Assembly (NCBI RefSeq): GCF_900104925.1
Contig: NZ_LT629735.1
Location: 2,698,291 to 2,762,290 of the forward strand
From: Opitutus sp. GAS368
Lineage (GTDB): Bacteria; Verrucomicrobiota; Verrucomicrobiia; Opitutales; Opitutaceae
Direction of reading: 5' to 3'
DNA: 64,000 bases
Under the pieces are notes generated by a model. The model saw only the letters and a program-made list of their open reading frames with translations. It made no database searches and was not told the origin of the DNA. Numbering within the stretch: position 1 is the first letter of the stretch; each line of letters opens with the position of its first letter. Shown piece after piece: positions 52,830 through 61,962 of this stretch. The translations under genes were made by a program, and so were the position numbers.

Positions 52830-53600
52830 CTAGCTGTTGCGCCAGCTCAGGTTTAACGAAAAGGGTCGACCGAAGATGGAATAGTCGTCCTTGGTAATCG
52901 GCTTCCAATTTGCATCATAGGCGTGCTGCGACATGACATAGGTGTCGGCGTCGGTATCGATTTCGGAGAGAGGCACAAACTTCGTTAGCAAGGGAGCATT
53001 GGCATATATGTATGGGATCAACCCGTTGACCCAGGATGCGCCGGCCGGGCGCAGGATGGCGTCAAAACAGTGGAACGAGAAACCGCCCGGCTTGAGCACC
53101 CGGTTCATGTCCTTGAGCACATTCACCCTGATCGCCTGATCTTCAGGCGTGTGCTCCAGGGCGGAAATGGAGAAGACGAAATCAAAATAGTCATCAGGAA
53201 GCTCCTTATTGAACGAACCCACATAATCGTAGACTATCCGATAGTGTGGGGAGGTGAACTTGGTCGGACCGTTGCCCAGACCCTCGCATTTGTCGGCGTT
53301 CCAGCATTCATACTCACTTGAGAAGAATTTCAGGATGCGACTGTCGCCCCCGCCCACCTCAAGGATCCGGGCTCCGGGCCGCACGTTGCGCCGGATGAAG
53401 CAGTAAGTGAGGTAATCCTGGTATACCTTCAGGTCGCAGATGGTGGGATTGGGATCGCCGACATTGTAAGATTTGAACGGCAGATCGTTGAAAAGGGTGA
53501 AGTGGCTCAGTCTGGAATAACTGAAGCCGGCGATATTTTCAGGCGAGGGCCATTGGGAATGCATCGGTATAAGAGTGGATGATGGATCAACAGAATTCAT
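52830..53600 (-). CDS. SAM-dependent methyltransferase
   Basis: 256 residues from ATG 53600 (MNSVDPSST); ATG 53564 gives 244 residues, and the frame is open to 53744. The 53600 start overlaps the preceding gene by 14 bp. ILEVGGGDSRILKFF is motif I, with CWNADKCEGLG after it and FSISALEHTPEDQ as the acidic-loop motif. The proximity to another methyltransferase (53587-54354) suggests successive methylations. The acceptor is unknown. Confidence 0.75.
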   Translation of the reverse strand: MNSVDPSSTLIPMHSQWPSPENIAGFSYSRLSHFTLFNDLPFKSYNVGDPNPTICDLKVYQDYLTYCFIRRNVRPGARILEVGGGDSRILKFFSSEYECWNADKCEGLGNGPTKFTSPHYRIVYDYVGSFNKELPDDYFDFVFSISALEHTPEDQAIRVNVLKDMNRVLKPGGFSFHCFDAILRPAGASWVNGLIPYIYANAPLLTKFVPLSEIDTDADTYVMSQHAYDANWKPITKDDYSIFGRPFSLNLSWRNS

Positions 53601-54354
53601 TGGGATTGGAATCCAAGCCGCGGTAATCCCGGTCGCCGTAGCGGAAGTGGATTCCCCAGCAGTCAAAATCCGCGCCCGGTGATGTTTTCCAGAGGGTAAA
53701 GTTATCCAGCCCACGCGCCCGTAGCTCCTTCGCCAAGGTATCACGGATCATCTGGAGATAATGCCGGGCATAAGTCGGACGGACCATATAACCCTTGTTG
53801 TAGCCGCAGGCAAAGAGAGTAAGTTCAAACCTGTGGGCTTGCAGAAAGGCGAAAGTGGCCGCTGAGATCTGAGGATAGGCGGGATTGAGGAAATCATCGA
53901 TGCAGATGATGCCATCATCCGCGAGCAGCTCGTGGGCGATGGCGAGATCGGTGGCGACAGCCTGCCCAGTGTGTTCCCCGTCGATGTGAAACCAACGGAA
54001 TGTGCGTCGGTGGGTCGCCAAATCGGGGCTGCGAAACAACTCGACGGATTTTTGTTTAATGTAGCGAATCTCGTTCGGCGTGATCGATGCGAGGTTGATC
54101 TTGGCTTCATCAATGAAATTGGAGAAATCAACCAGCCAGAGCTCCTCACCCGAGCACTGGTGGTGGGCCAATATCGTGGCCGACTTGCCTTTGTAGACGC
54201 CAATTTCTCCCAAGTGACCGGTAATATAGCGGGTCTTTTGATATTCCAACAGGGAGTCCCAGACGGCGATACTGGTGTCGGCCAGAAAACCTTCAACCCT
54301 GTCAACATCGGCTTTGATTTGGGGGTAACGCGGACTGGCGGCATTAATATTCAT
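53587..54354 (-). CDS. SAM-dependent methyltransferase, Methyltransf_24/TylF-like
   Basis: 255 residues. GHLGEIGVYKGKSATILAHH is motif I in the form seen in Methyltransf_24 and macrocin O-methyltransferases, LWLVDFSNF is the second strand, WFHIDGEHTG carries a likely metal-binding acidic residue and IICIDDFLNPAYPQ follows. Such proteins often O-methylate sugars in a metal-dependent way. It lies 10 bp after the glycosyltransferase stop. Confidence 0.78.
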   Translation of the reverse strand: MNINAASPRYPQIKADVDRVEGFLADTSIAVWDSLLEYQKTRYITGHLGEIGVYKGKSATILAHHQCSGEELWLVDFSNFIDEAKINLASITPNEIRYIKQKSVELFRSPDLATHRRTFRWFHIDGEHTGQAVATDLAIAHELLADDGIICIDDFLNPAYPQISAATFAFLQAHRFELTLFACGYNKGYMVRPTYARHYLQMIRDTLAKELRARGLDNFTLWKTSPGADFDCWGIHFRYGDRDYRGLDSNPNEFC

Positions 54355-54364
54355 ATGGGATGAT

Positions 54365-55417
54365 TCAAGACATCTGGTTGCTAGTGGCGTGCTGTTGGAC
54401 CAGGGCTTGGGTGGCGGAGAGCAACTGGCGGCGTTTTTCGTTTAACTCGAGCTCGAGCTGACGGAAGAGGCGGTTCCGCTTCGCCAACTCATTGCGCACG
54501 GCGCCCAATTGTTGGTCCGGTGAAATCACCTGCTCCAACCAGTAAGTGTGGGTCAGCGATTCCATGAAACGTAGATAGAAAATGAGGTTATCCACGATGG
54601 GGTCGGGCGTCAGAGCTACGGATTCAGGACCCACAGTGAGAGGTTGAGTGGGGAGTTCCGCCATTGAGCTGGCGAAGTTGGTATGGGTCGCCTCTGGGCC
54701 ATAACCAATATTTGATATCAGATTGCGCCCAGACATGATGTGGTTGGCCCCGGTGCGCCAGGAACTGAAAAACATCTGGAAATCCCACGTATCGATTGCG
54801 CCGGCTTTGAGGGCGTTGTAAATCTGGATCCAGTATTTGCACTCGACGGAAATCGGATGGATTGCTGGCAACAGCTCGCTGCAGCCTTCGGGGCTGAGCT
54901 TGCTCAGATCGAAATCATAAAGCTCCCAAGTGCGCCGCCAGGTCGCCCAGCCCCACATCTGGAAATATTTTGAGACATAATGGCTGTGCTCATGCGGCAG
55001 CGTCGCGGGGAGAAAGTGGGTGCCGGCGATCGTTGCGATCCGGGGTTCATGGCGATACCGTTCGAGCAGGGTCTCGCAGTAGGGGAAGAAGTCCGGATGG
55101 GGGAGGCAATCGTCCTCCAGGATGATTCCTTCCTCGACCTGTTCGAAGAACCATGAAATCGCGCCGCTGACCGCTAGGCCGCAGCCCAGATTGGAGTCGC
55201 GGAACAGAGTCTTCAATTCACAGGGCCAATCCACTTGGGACAGGATAGCCCGAGTTTCCTGCACCAGCTTAAACTCTCCTGGTCGGTCAGGCCGGGCCCC
55301 GTCCGCGGCCACATATAACCTGTGCGGTCGCTGTTCCCGGATGGCCGCGAACACCCGGGCGGTCTCAGTGGGCCGGTTGAAAACGAGGAAGAGAACAGGG
55401 GTCTTAAGGCCGGGCAT
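54365..55417 (-). CDS. Glycosyltransferase (HlpA/GT-A nucleotide-diphospho-sugar transferase) with C-terminal coiled coil
   Basis: 350 residues. PVLFLVFNRPTETARVFAAI, LYVAADGARPDRPGE, and WPCELKTLFRDSNLGCG open a GT-A domain, and the metal site is ILEDDCLP (99-106). QMWGWATWRRTWELYD is a conserved acceptor-side region. This family is widespread in surface-polysaccharide loci and has been called hemolytic protein HlpA-like. Residues 300-345 are a heptad-like coiled coil. The gene ends 10 bp from the methyltransferase start. Confidence 0.82.
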   Translation of the reverse strand: MPGLKTPVLFLVFNRPTETARVFAAIREQRPHRLYVAADGARPDRPGEFKLVQETRAILSQVDWPCELKTLFRDSNLGCGLAVSGAISWFFEQVEEGIILEDDCLPHPDFFPYCETLLERYRHEPRIATIAGTHFLPATLPHEHSHYVSKYFQMWGWATWRRTWELYDFDLSKLSPEGCSELLPAIHPISVECKYWIQIYNALKAGAIDTWDFQMFFSSWRTGANHIMSGRNLISNIGYGPEATHTNFASSMAELPTQPLTVGPESVALTPDPIVDNLIFYLRFMESLTHTYWLEQVISPDQQLGAVRNELAKRNRLFRQLELELNEKRRQLLSATQALVQQHATSNQMS

Positions 55418-55496
55418 GGTGGGTGTGCGAAATCAGGAAATCATTTGTATTCGCACCCCGTTCCCCGACACAAGGCAAAGCTTGGCCAGTTGGGCG

Positions 55497-57404
55497 TCAA
55501 GCCACTGGCTTCCGCCAAAATATGAACAGGCCAAGCGGTTTGCCGAAGTCCTGGTAGGTTTTCCCCGTGTTGGGCTGCCAGCATCTGGCATAGGTTTCTT
55601 CGTTCATGCAAAAAAGGTCCGGGGCGGTGAGGATTTCATCCATCCCTGGCCAGTCCTTCAGGCCCCAATGGGCGCGGAGATGAGCATGGGCGGGGTACGT
55701 CCAAAAATAACCAGGATTAAGCACTGCCGTGACGGCATGAAGATTGAATCCGCCCGTCTTTGTGTGGCGGGTCAGGTAGCTGGAAAGAGGGGCCAGGGCT
55801 TCAGGCGTCATTACCTGATGCAGCCAGGTCGTGCTGATGATCGCATCGAAATTGGCCACGGGCCGGGGAAAGGATTCGTTGCCGGTTAAACTTACCAAGT
55901 GGCTGGCTTCGGGCGCGAAACCCTTTTGCTGCCATTCTGCGATATCCCGAATACGCCAGCCGGCGGTATTGGCGGGCAACTCACTGACCCAACCCGGAAT
56001 GTGGGAACCCAACACCAGCAAGTCACCGCCGCTGGGCAGCAGTTTTTTCAGGAGATACCCCGTCAACATCTCCAGAAATTGGGTAATTTCCACATCGTCG
56101 GCAATCGGTTGGGCCGCTCCTTTGGGGCCCAACAAAGGCAGGTGCGTGCTGCGGAGAAATGCGAACGCCTTCATGGCATCATCGCTCAGGCGCTCATACG
56201 CGGCTGGCACAGGTCGGTCCGGTTTGGGTTGGGCAGGAGGCACGCTCCTCAGCCAGGCCGTATCGTCTGCTTTGCGTTGGAACGCCGCATCAAATGTTGC
56301 TGGCAGGGGCAAACGCCGGGCCAATGATTCCCACAGCCACTGGCCGCCATTGGGCAGGATAAGATGAGGTGCCCAGTGGCGAATGGCCTGGCGAAGCTTG
56401 AGGTGTTCGGTCCGGTCCTGGAGTCGGGCCAGTTGACGACGCAGGTCCTGGGCTTGATAAGCGGAGCACAGCCCGGTGCCGAGATTCAGGATAAAGTGGC
56501 CGGCCGCGGAATCCCCGCTCCCGAGCAGCAGCACCGGAGTATCGGTACGGGCGTGGAGAAAGATCAAACGGGAGGGTAGGCTCAGCCGGGAGAAGGACAG
56601 GTTGTCATCGTCTTGGTCGAGACTGCCCGAGGGCACGAGGATGCAGGGATAGGACGCCAGCGAGGCGATCAGGTCATCCTCCGGCAGATGGCCCAGGCAA
56701 TGGATATTGTCTGCTTCCCAATCCTCCGGCGTACCCGGCAGCCAACTGGCGGCGGATCCGTTGCCATACCAATCAACGTGCAGGTCTGCCGTGCGAAGGA
56801 GCGTGCGCAACTGCTCAAACCGGTTGGCGGTCCACACATTCCCGATCATGGCCACCTTCAGGGGGGCGGAGGCATCTGGCGGCCAGTAGCAGGGGACCAA
56901 GGGCTCGCTGCGTTCCACCAGCGGAGGCAGGAGATGGAACGCATAATCATACTTGTGCTGATAGGCGGCGCACATTTCCGGGGATATGCCCAGGCAAAGA
57001 TCCGAGACGCGCAGCAGGCTCTCCACCCAATGATCGGGAACATGGGAGGAAAAGACATTCTGATCATCCATGAGGTAGGTGCAGATCGGCGCCTGGGTCA
57101 ATTTGTGCGCCAGCAGCCCATGGATGAAGTCCTCCCGGTAATACGGGACACACAGAATCCGCCGGATACGATAGCGAGCCAGGATTGCTTTCAACCGGAC
57201 CTCGGTTTCAGCCACGGTGAGATTTACTGATCTCAGTTCGTGATGACCGATGCCGAAAGATTCCTCACCTCCATAGACACTGAAGGAACGCAAGGTAACC
57301 AAATTGGTGGAGTCGGGAAAGAGACGCTGCAGCAGAATACCTACGCCATGGTGCGGATTGATCTCGATCGCCGATACAATGAGGTCGTGGTACTCGTGGG
57401 CCAT
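55497..57404 (-). CDS. GT-B-like glycosyltransferase fused to a C-terminal methyltransferase-like domain
   Basis: 635 residues. Residues 1-360 look like a GT-B domain without the usual N-terminal glycine loop: VSAIEINPHHGVGILLQRLF, TYLMDDQNVFSSHVPDHW and LKVAMIGNVWTANRFEQLR. The C-terminal part (about 430-630) has LLVLGSHIPGWVSELPAN and FDAIISTTWLHQVMTPEALA, a methyltransferase-like order with weak motif I and no clear acidic second strand. It may be catalytically altered or serve as an acceptor-binding domain. It is the third glycosyltransferase-methyltransferase chain of the locus. Confidence 0.65.
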   Translation of the reverse strand: MAHEYHDLIVSAIEINPHHGVGILLQRLFPDSTNLVTLRSFSVYGGEESFGIGHHELRSVNLTVAETEVRLKAILARYRIRRILCVPYYREDFIHGLLAHKLTQAPICTYLMDDQNVFSSHVPDHWVESLLRVSDLCLGISPEMCAAYQHKYDYAFHLLPPLVERSEPLVPCYWPPDASAPLKVAMIGNVWTANRFEQLRTLLRTADLHVDWYGNGSAASWLPGTPEDWEADNIHCLGHLPEDDLIASLASYPCILVPSGSLDQDDDNLSFSRLSLPSRLIFLHARTDTPVLLLGSGDSAAGHFILNLGTGLCSAYQAQDLRRQLARLQDRTEHLKLRQAIRHWAPHLILPNGGQWLWESLARRLPLPATFDAAFQRKADDTAWLRSVPPAQPKPDRPVPAAYERLSDDAMKAFAFLRSTHLPLLGPKGAAQPIADDVEITQFLEMLTGYLLKKLLPSGGDLLVLGSHIPGWVSELPANTAGWRIRDIAEWQQKGFAPEASHLVSLTGNESFPRPVANFDAIISTTWLHQVMTPEALAPLSSYLTRHTKTGGFNLHAVTAVLNPGYFWTYPAHAHLRAHWGLKDWPGMDEILTAPDLFCMNEETYARCWQPNTGKTYQDFGKPLGLFIFWRKPVA

Positions 57405-57434
57405 GGGCAGAGAGGGCAGGCGGAACCGAACAGG

Positions 57435-58580
57435 TCACTTCCGGGTAGTCAACGCACGCTGAGCTTCCAGGGCCTTGATGTAGGCCGTCTGTTCGCCGAT
57501 GGTCTTTAGGTAATGCTCACAGTCCTGGGCCCGGGTGGTCGATAGGGCGTCAAGCCGGTCGCGTTCCTTTTCCAAGATGGCAATATGGTTGGCCTGCTCG
57601 ATTGAGGTGGCGGCCAGGTTCTTGAGTTGAAGCAGCAAGTCGTCGATGTGCTTCTGTGCGTCCTTGGCTTCGACGGTGAGCCTGGCGCACTCCACCTCCG
57701 TGGACTTGCCGGCTTGAGTTTGCTCTTGGACGATCTTCTCGAGACGCCCGATCTCCGCCGCCGCGTCTTTGCGGGTAAAGAGTGCGGCTTGGAATTCAGC
57801 GATTTTTTGAAGGAGTAAACCCTTATACTTCTCGAAAGCAGTGACGGCCAGAAGCGCTTTATAGCGAATGATGAGCTCAATAAGCTGGGGGGCCTCCCTC
57901 TGCCCGCTCCAGATGCCACCGACATGTTTCCGATACGCGCCCATGTTGCGCCGGACGAAACCGAGGGAACCGTGGTTGGTCAGGAGGATGTCAAGGTAGA
58001 GATCGCAGGGCAGGCTCACAAACCATTCAGGCAAGGGCTCGGCAAGGGCCGTGCGGCGGAAAACAAGTGAACAAGTCGGTTCACGGCTGAGCAAAGATTC
58101 CAGTGCATCGCGTTGTGTGAATTCTTCTTGTTCTGACTGGAAATAGCTTTCGAGCAAAGTTTGTCCCTTTGCATCCACGAGCTTGGCGTCATGGAAGCAA
58201 CCAACGCAGTCAGGATTGGCACGGAGGTAGTCGACCTGTCGCTGAAGTTTGGTTGGATCGGTCCAATAGTCATCGCCCTCGCAGAGGGCGATGAAATCGC
58301 CGTGGGCCTCGCGCAGAGTCATGAGGAAGTTGCGCGCGATATATGCCGGGCTGCCGCCGGATAAGACTTCGGTCCGGTCGCGCAAGGAAACCCGGATCCG
58401 GTTGGGCTGACGCCGGGCGTATTCAAGACAGATTTCGCGGGTGCCATCAGTCGAGCCATCTTCTCCGATAAGTACTTCAAAGGGGAAATCCGCCCTTTGA
58501 GCCAATGCGCCCTCGATGGCCTGCTTGATGAATGCGGCGTGCTGGTAGGTAACGATGCAAACACTTACGGTGGGGGTCAT
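57435..58580 (-). CDS. GT2 glycosyltransferase with long C-terminal coiled coil
   Basis: 381 residues from the ATG at 58580. VSVCIVTYQHAAFIKQAIEG and LIGEDGSTDGT (37-47) give the GT-A fold, and LCEGDDYWTDPTKL (99-112) is the metal site typical of GT2 enzymes in capsule and O-antigen loci. Residues about 270-375 form a continuous coiled coil (LEKIVQEQTQAGKS, HIAILEKERDRLD). The coil resembles the detached one at 327-728 and the internal ones of the giant glycosyltransferases. Confidence 0.85.
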   Translation of the reverse strand: MTPTVSVCIVTYQHAAFIKQAIEGALAQRADFPFEVLIGEDGSTDGTREICLEYARRQPNRIRVSLRDRTEVLSGGSPAYIARNFLMTLREAHGDFIALCEGDDYWTDPTKLQRQVDYLRANPDCVGCFHDAKLVDAKGQTLLESYFQSEQEEFTQRDALESLLSREPTCSLVFRRTALAEPLPEWFVSLPCDLYLDILLTNHGSLGFVRRNMGAYRKHVGGIWSGQREAPQLIELIIRYKALLAVTAFEKYKGLLLQKIAEFQAALFTRKDAAAEIGRLEKIVQEQTQAGKSTEVECARLTVEAKDAQKHIDDLLLQLKNLAATSIEQANHIAILEKERDRLDALSTTRAQDCEHYLKTIGEQTAYIKALEAQRALTTRK

Positions 58581-58694
58581 ATGGTTCAGATTGAGTGGCG
58601 ACACCAAATTGGCAATGGAGCTTGCATGTGGGCGAACGTCCGGGGCAAAGGGAAATTGCGCGCCCGTATACGAGCTTTCCGGTTCGCGTCTGGC

Positions 58695-59798
58695 TCAGTA
58701 TCGGGTCGCCTGGAGAATTGCGGTCGCGACGGTTTCCTGGACCTCCGCGCTAACCAGGTCTGAAAGGGGCAGGCACAAAACCGACTGGGCGGCCCTCTCC
58801 GAGACGGGACAGGCTCCACCCTGGATGTACGGTATCTGGTTGATTGAAGGAAAAAAATACCTGCGTGGGTGAATGTTCTTCGCGGCAAGGATGGCAAGGG
58901 TTCGGGCCACGGCGGCTCCGTCTGGCAGCAAAACTGGAAAATAGGCGTAATTATAATCCAGGTTCGGATGGGCCGAATGCAGGACCTTAACGGCCGACCC
59001 GGCGAGCAGTTGAACATAGTGGGCGTGAAGTCGCTGGCGCATGGCCAGGGCCGCGGGTACCCGCGGCAGATTGCACAGGCCCATAGCGGCGTGAAGTTCA
59101 GAGTTCTTTCCATTGATGCCCACGCAACGGTGGTCGTCGGAACTGTGGCCGAAGCTGCGCATCAACCGGACGCGCTCGGCCACCGGGGGATCGCCATTGA
59201 TCACCACGGCTCCGCCCTCAGCAGTGTGGAAGACTTTGGTCGCGTGGAAACTCAGGCAGCTGATGTCACCGTACGTCGCAAGGTGGCGGCCATCCACGCG
59301 ACAGCCGAAAGTGTGCGCCGCATCGTAAATCACCTTTAGTTTGTACTGGCGGGCGAGCCTGGCGATCGCCTCCAGCTCGCAAGGGAAGCCGTAGACATGG
59401 GTCGCCAGGATAGCCGAGGTACGCGGAGTGATCGCGGCGGCAATTTGCTTGGGATCGATGGTGAGGTCTTGGGGTCGGACATCGACGAAGACGGGCGAAC
59501 AATTTTCCCACAATATGGCGCTGGTCGTCGCTACATAACTGAACGGGCTGGTGATAACCTCGCCGCGAACGTCGAGGGCTTTTAGGGCAAGTTGGAGCGC
59601 AATGGTTCCATTGCTTACGAACGAAAGTTCATCGCAGCCCAGAAATTCCTTAAGCCGCTTTTCAAGTTCAAGAGAAAGGGGGCCACTGTTGGTTAGATGG
59701 TGACTCTGCCAAATCAGCTTCAGGTAGTCTACATACTCCTCTAACGGCGGTAGCATGCTGCGGGTTACCATAATTCCACCGCCAAGGGTCTCGTTCAT
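58695..59798 (-). CDS. DegT-family sugar aminotransferase, VioA/FdtB-like
   Basis: 367 residues, with the conserved VTRSMLPPLEEYVDYLKLIW opening of VioA/FdtB relatives. The PLP lysine is Lys188 in LSFHATKVFHTAEGG, and SPFSYVATTSAILWEN and ILATHVYGFPCELEAI are typical. These enzymes aminate a dTDP-4- or 3-keto-6-deoxyhexose. It is the most upstream minus-strand gene, opposite the plus-strand operon starting at 60273; the GNAT acetyltransferase there could N-acylate its product. The dTDP-glucose genes needed are not in the window. Confidence 0.85.
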   Translation of the reverse strand: MNETLGGGIMVTRSMLPPLEEYVDYLKLIWQSHHLTNSGPLSLELEKRLKEFLGCDELSFVSNGTIALQLALKALDVRGEVITSPFSYVATTSAILWENCSPVFVDVRPQDLTIDPKQIAAAITPRTSAILATHVYGFPCELEAIARLARQYKLKVIYDAAHTFGCRVDGRHLATYGDISCLSFHATKVFHTAEGGAVVINGDPPVAERVRLMRSFGHSSDDHRCVGINGKNSELHAAMGLCNLPRVPAALAMRQRLHAHYVQLLAGSAVKVLHSAHPNLDYNYAYFPVLLPDGAAVARTLAILAAKNIHPRRYFFPSINQIPYIQGGACPVSERAAQSVLCLPLSDLVSAEVQETVATAILQATRY

Positions 59799-60272
59799 GG
59801 TGGTTATGGTTTTAGCACCGTTCGGGAACCAGGATCAGTTTTTGGCGAAGGCACATCGAGGCAAATCTGGATTTAGATTGGCCTGGAAGGCAAGGAGATC
59901 AAGCGCGCGGAGGGCGCGGATTGCGAAGAAGGCGGATAAGCAGAATCACCGGCTTCCCGAAGTCGCCCCGGTGGGTATGATTACCCTCCACGAACTCCAG
60001 CTTGCTTGTCCGGCTTTGGGGCATGGCTTCAGGTCGCCTGCCGTTCCTCCGGGAACGGCGTCATCGAGAACTCAACGACCACTTTCTCCTCCCTCGCCCG
60101 ATTGCCTGGCATCAACTAGGGTTCCCGCGAAATCATCGAGGACCTGTATGAGGCCTTTTGCGGTAGATTAACACATCCCTTGCAGTTACAGAGACGAACC
60201 ACACATTTAGTCAAAACGCTTTGCAGTGTAGCTGTAACCTTCGAATCACTGACGCAGATCACCATACCAGTT
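59799..60272. other. Divergent intergenic region between the two operons
   Basis: This 474-bp gap separates the minus-strand block from the plus-strand operon and should hold both promoters. No perfect sigma-70 promoter could be picked. An inverted repeat, GTTACAG at 60185-60191 and CTGTAAC at 60232-60238, sits just upstream of the plus-strand start. A purine-rich GC run near 59890-59945 has no recognised function. The open frame on plus at 59755-60171 has no protein-like composition. Confidence 0.5.
60185..60238. repeat. 7-bp inverted repeat upstream of the plus-strand operon
   Basis: GTTACAG and CTGTAAC are perfect complements 40 bases apart. TTGCAG also occurs directly next to the left arm and 41 bases later. 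The pair ends 35 bases before the wbqC-like ATG. It could be a regulator site; the arm length is short enough to be chance. Confidence 0.25.
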
Positions 60273-60998
60273 ATGAGAATTGCAATTATGCAGCCGTACA
60301 TCCTTCCGTACATCGGCTACTTTCAGCTCATATCTTCTGTTGATGTTTTTGTTTTATACGACGAGGTGAAGTACACGAAAAAAGGATGGATTAACAGAAA
60401 CAGGTTTCTCCTGAACGGAAAGGCGGAGGTTTTCACCGTTCCTTTGGTCAAGGGCTCTGATTCCGCCACGATTAACGAAAAAAGAATCGTGCCGGACTAC
60501 GACGGCCAGTCCGTGTTGCGACAGCTGGAAGCGGCTTATTCGAGGGCGCCGCATTTCAAGGAAGGGTTCAGCCTCGCCAAAAAATGCCTGGCCCAGGACG
60601 AGAAGAATCTCTTCCGCTACTTGAACGAGTCGATCAGGGCGGTTTGCGATTATCTCAACATCGCGACGAAGATAGTCATATCCTCCGAGGTGGAGAGCCA
60701 TCCCGCGAAGCATGGGCAGGACCGGGTGATCTCTCTCTGCAAGGACTTAAAGGCTACAACCTATATCAACTCGATGGGAGGAGAAGAGCTGTATTCTGGA
60801 CCGGAGTTCAGGAAAAATGGCATAGACTTGGTGTTCCTCAGCCCAAACATAGCGACTTATTCGCAGTTCCAAGAGCCATTCGCACCGCGCCTCTCCATTA
60901 TTGATGTGCTCATGTTCCTTTCCCGGGAGACGGTGGCCAACGAGGTGAAAAAGCACGAATTGATCAGCAGCAAGGACGATGACAATAGAGACGGCTAA
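60273..60998 (+). CDS. WbqC-family protein
   Basis: 241 residues from the ATG at 60273; an in-frame upstream start at 60180 adds 31 residues of no recognisable content. The start IAIMQPYILPYIGYFQLI is the family signature, followed by VLYDEVKYTKKGWINRNRF. WbqC-like proteins are found in O-antigen and glycosylation clusters and are suspected to act in sugar modification or transfer, but the reaction is not known to me. The codons are markedly AT-richer than elsewhere. It is followed after one base by the first beta-propeller gene. Confidence 0.85.
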   Translation: MRIAIMQPYILPYIGYFQLISSVDVFVLYDEVKYTKKGWINRNRFLLNGKAEVFTVPLVKGSDSATINEKRIVPDYDGQSVLRQLEAAYSRAPHFKEGFSLAKKCLAQDEKNLFRYLNESIRAVCDYLNIATKIVISSEVESHPAKHGQDRVISLCKDLKATTYINSMGGEELYSGPEFRKNGIDLVFLSPNIATYSQFQEPFAPRLSIIDVLMFLSRETVANEVKKHELISSKDDDNRDG

Positions 60999-60999
60999 C

Positions 61000-61962
61000 A
61001 TGGCCATCTGGAGAAAACTAGGCCGGATCTTCAAGCCGCAGGACCATCTCGGTCGCCCGTGGATGCATGCCTTTGCCCAGGCGCCGTCCACCGTCCTCAT
61101 GGAGGATCGCCTCCGCGTGTATTTCTCTTGCAGACCAAGTCCTGAGGCCGACGGCAGCTACGTCAGCTATACTGCCTACGTGGATTTCGACCGACAGGAC
61201 CTTACCAGGATCATCGGTCTGGCGGAAACCCCCATCATGCCACTGGGCGGAGTCGGCGAGTTTGACGAATTCGGGACTTATCCGGTTTCGGTCATCAGGG
61301 TGGATCATGAATTCCATGCCTATTATGGCGGTTGGACCCGCTGCGAGTCGGTCCCCTTTGATGTCGCCATCGGCAAGGCAGTCAGCCGGGACAATGGAGT
61401 CACCTTTACCAAATTAGATCGCGGCCCCGTGCTCGGCCCATCGTTGCACGAGCCTTTCATTCTAAGTGGTCCAAAGATCAGAAGGTATCACAATGAGTGG
61501 TTCTTATGGTACATTGCCGGCCGGAAATGGCTCAAACACAATGATCGGATGGAGCCTGTTTATAAAATACGTATGGCGCGTTCGTCCGATGGCGTGACCT
61601 GGCGGCGGGAAAACCGGGATTTGATCACCAATGTGCTCGAAGAAGACGAGGCCCAGGCGAGCCCCGACGTTTTCTTCAAAGACGGTCTGTGGCACATGTT
61701 CTTCTGTTACCGCTACAGTGTCGACTACCGGGGCAAAGAGAAGGGGTATCGCATAGGCTACGCGAAATCGGCGGACGCGTTGAACTGGGTTCGCTGCGAT
61801 GAGAACGCGGGGATTGGCGTCTCGGCGGATGGATGGGATTCGGAAATGGTGAGTTACCCGCACGTGTTCGAATTGAACGACAGTATTTATATGCTCTATC
61901 TGGGAAATCAGGTTGGGCGCGAGGGCTTCGGCTTCGCCGTTTTGGAGGACGGCTCGCTTTGA
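61000..61962 (+). CDS. GH43/GH32-type beta-propeller protein, copy 1
   Basis: 320 residues from the ATG at 61000, one base after the wbqC-like stop; an ATG at 60979 would overlap, but WRKLGRIF matches the paralogue start. Repeated strand motifs, GGVGEFDEFGTYPVS, the EDEAQASPDVFFKDGLWHMF segment and GWDSEMVSYPHVFEL fit a five-bladed propeller of the GH43/GH32/GH130 superfold. No signal peptide is seen, so the protein should stay in the cytoplasm. It is not likely to be a secreted glycosidase; handling a nucleotide-sugar or lipid-linked intermediate is possible. Confidence 0.75.
   Translation: MAIWRKLGRIFKPQDHLGRPWMHAFAQAPSTVLMEDRLRVYFSCRPSPEADGSYVSYTAYVDFDRQDLTRIIGLAETPIMPLGGVGEFDEFGTYPVSVIRVDHEFHAYYGGWTRCESVPFDVAIGKAVSRDNGVTFTKLDRGPVLGPSLHEPFILSGPKIRRYHNEWFLWYIAGRKWLKHNDRMEPVYKIRMARSSDGVTWRRENRDLITNVLEEDEAQASPDVFFKDGLWHMFFCYRYSVDYRGKEKGYRIGYAKSADALNWVRCDENAGIGVSADGWDSEMVSYPHVFELNDSIYMLYLGNQVGREGFGFAVLEDGSL

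Noticed and set aside
59755-60171. 138-codon plus-strand open frame in the divergent gap
   Set aside because: It starts inside the aminotransferase gene in antisense and is a run of basic and Ser/Pro residues without domain features.
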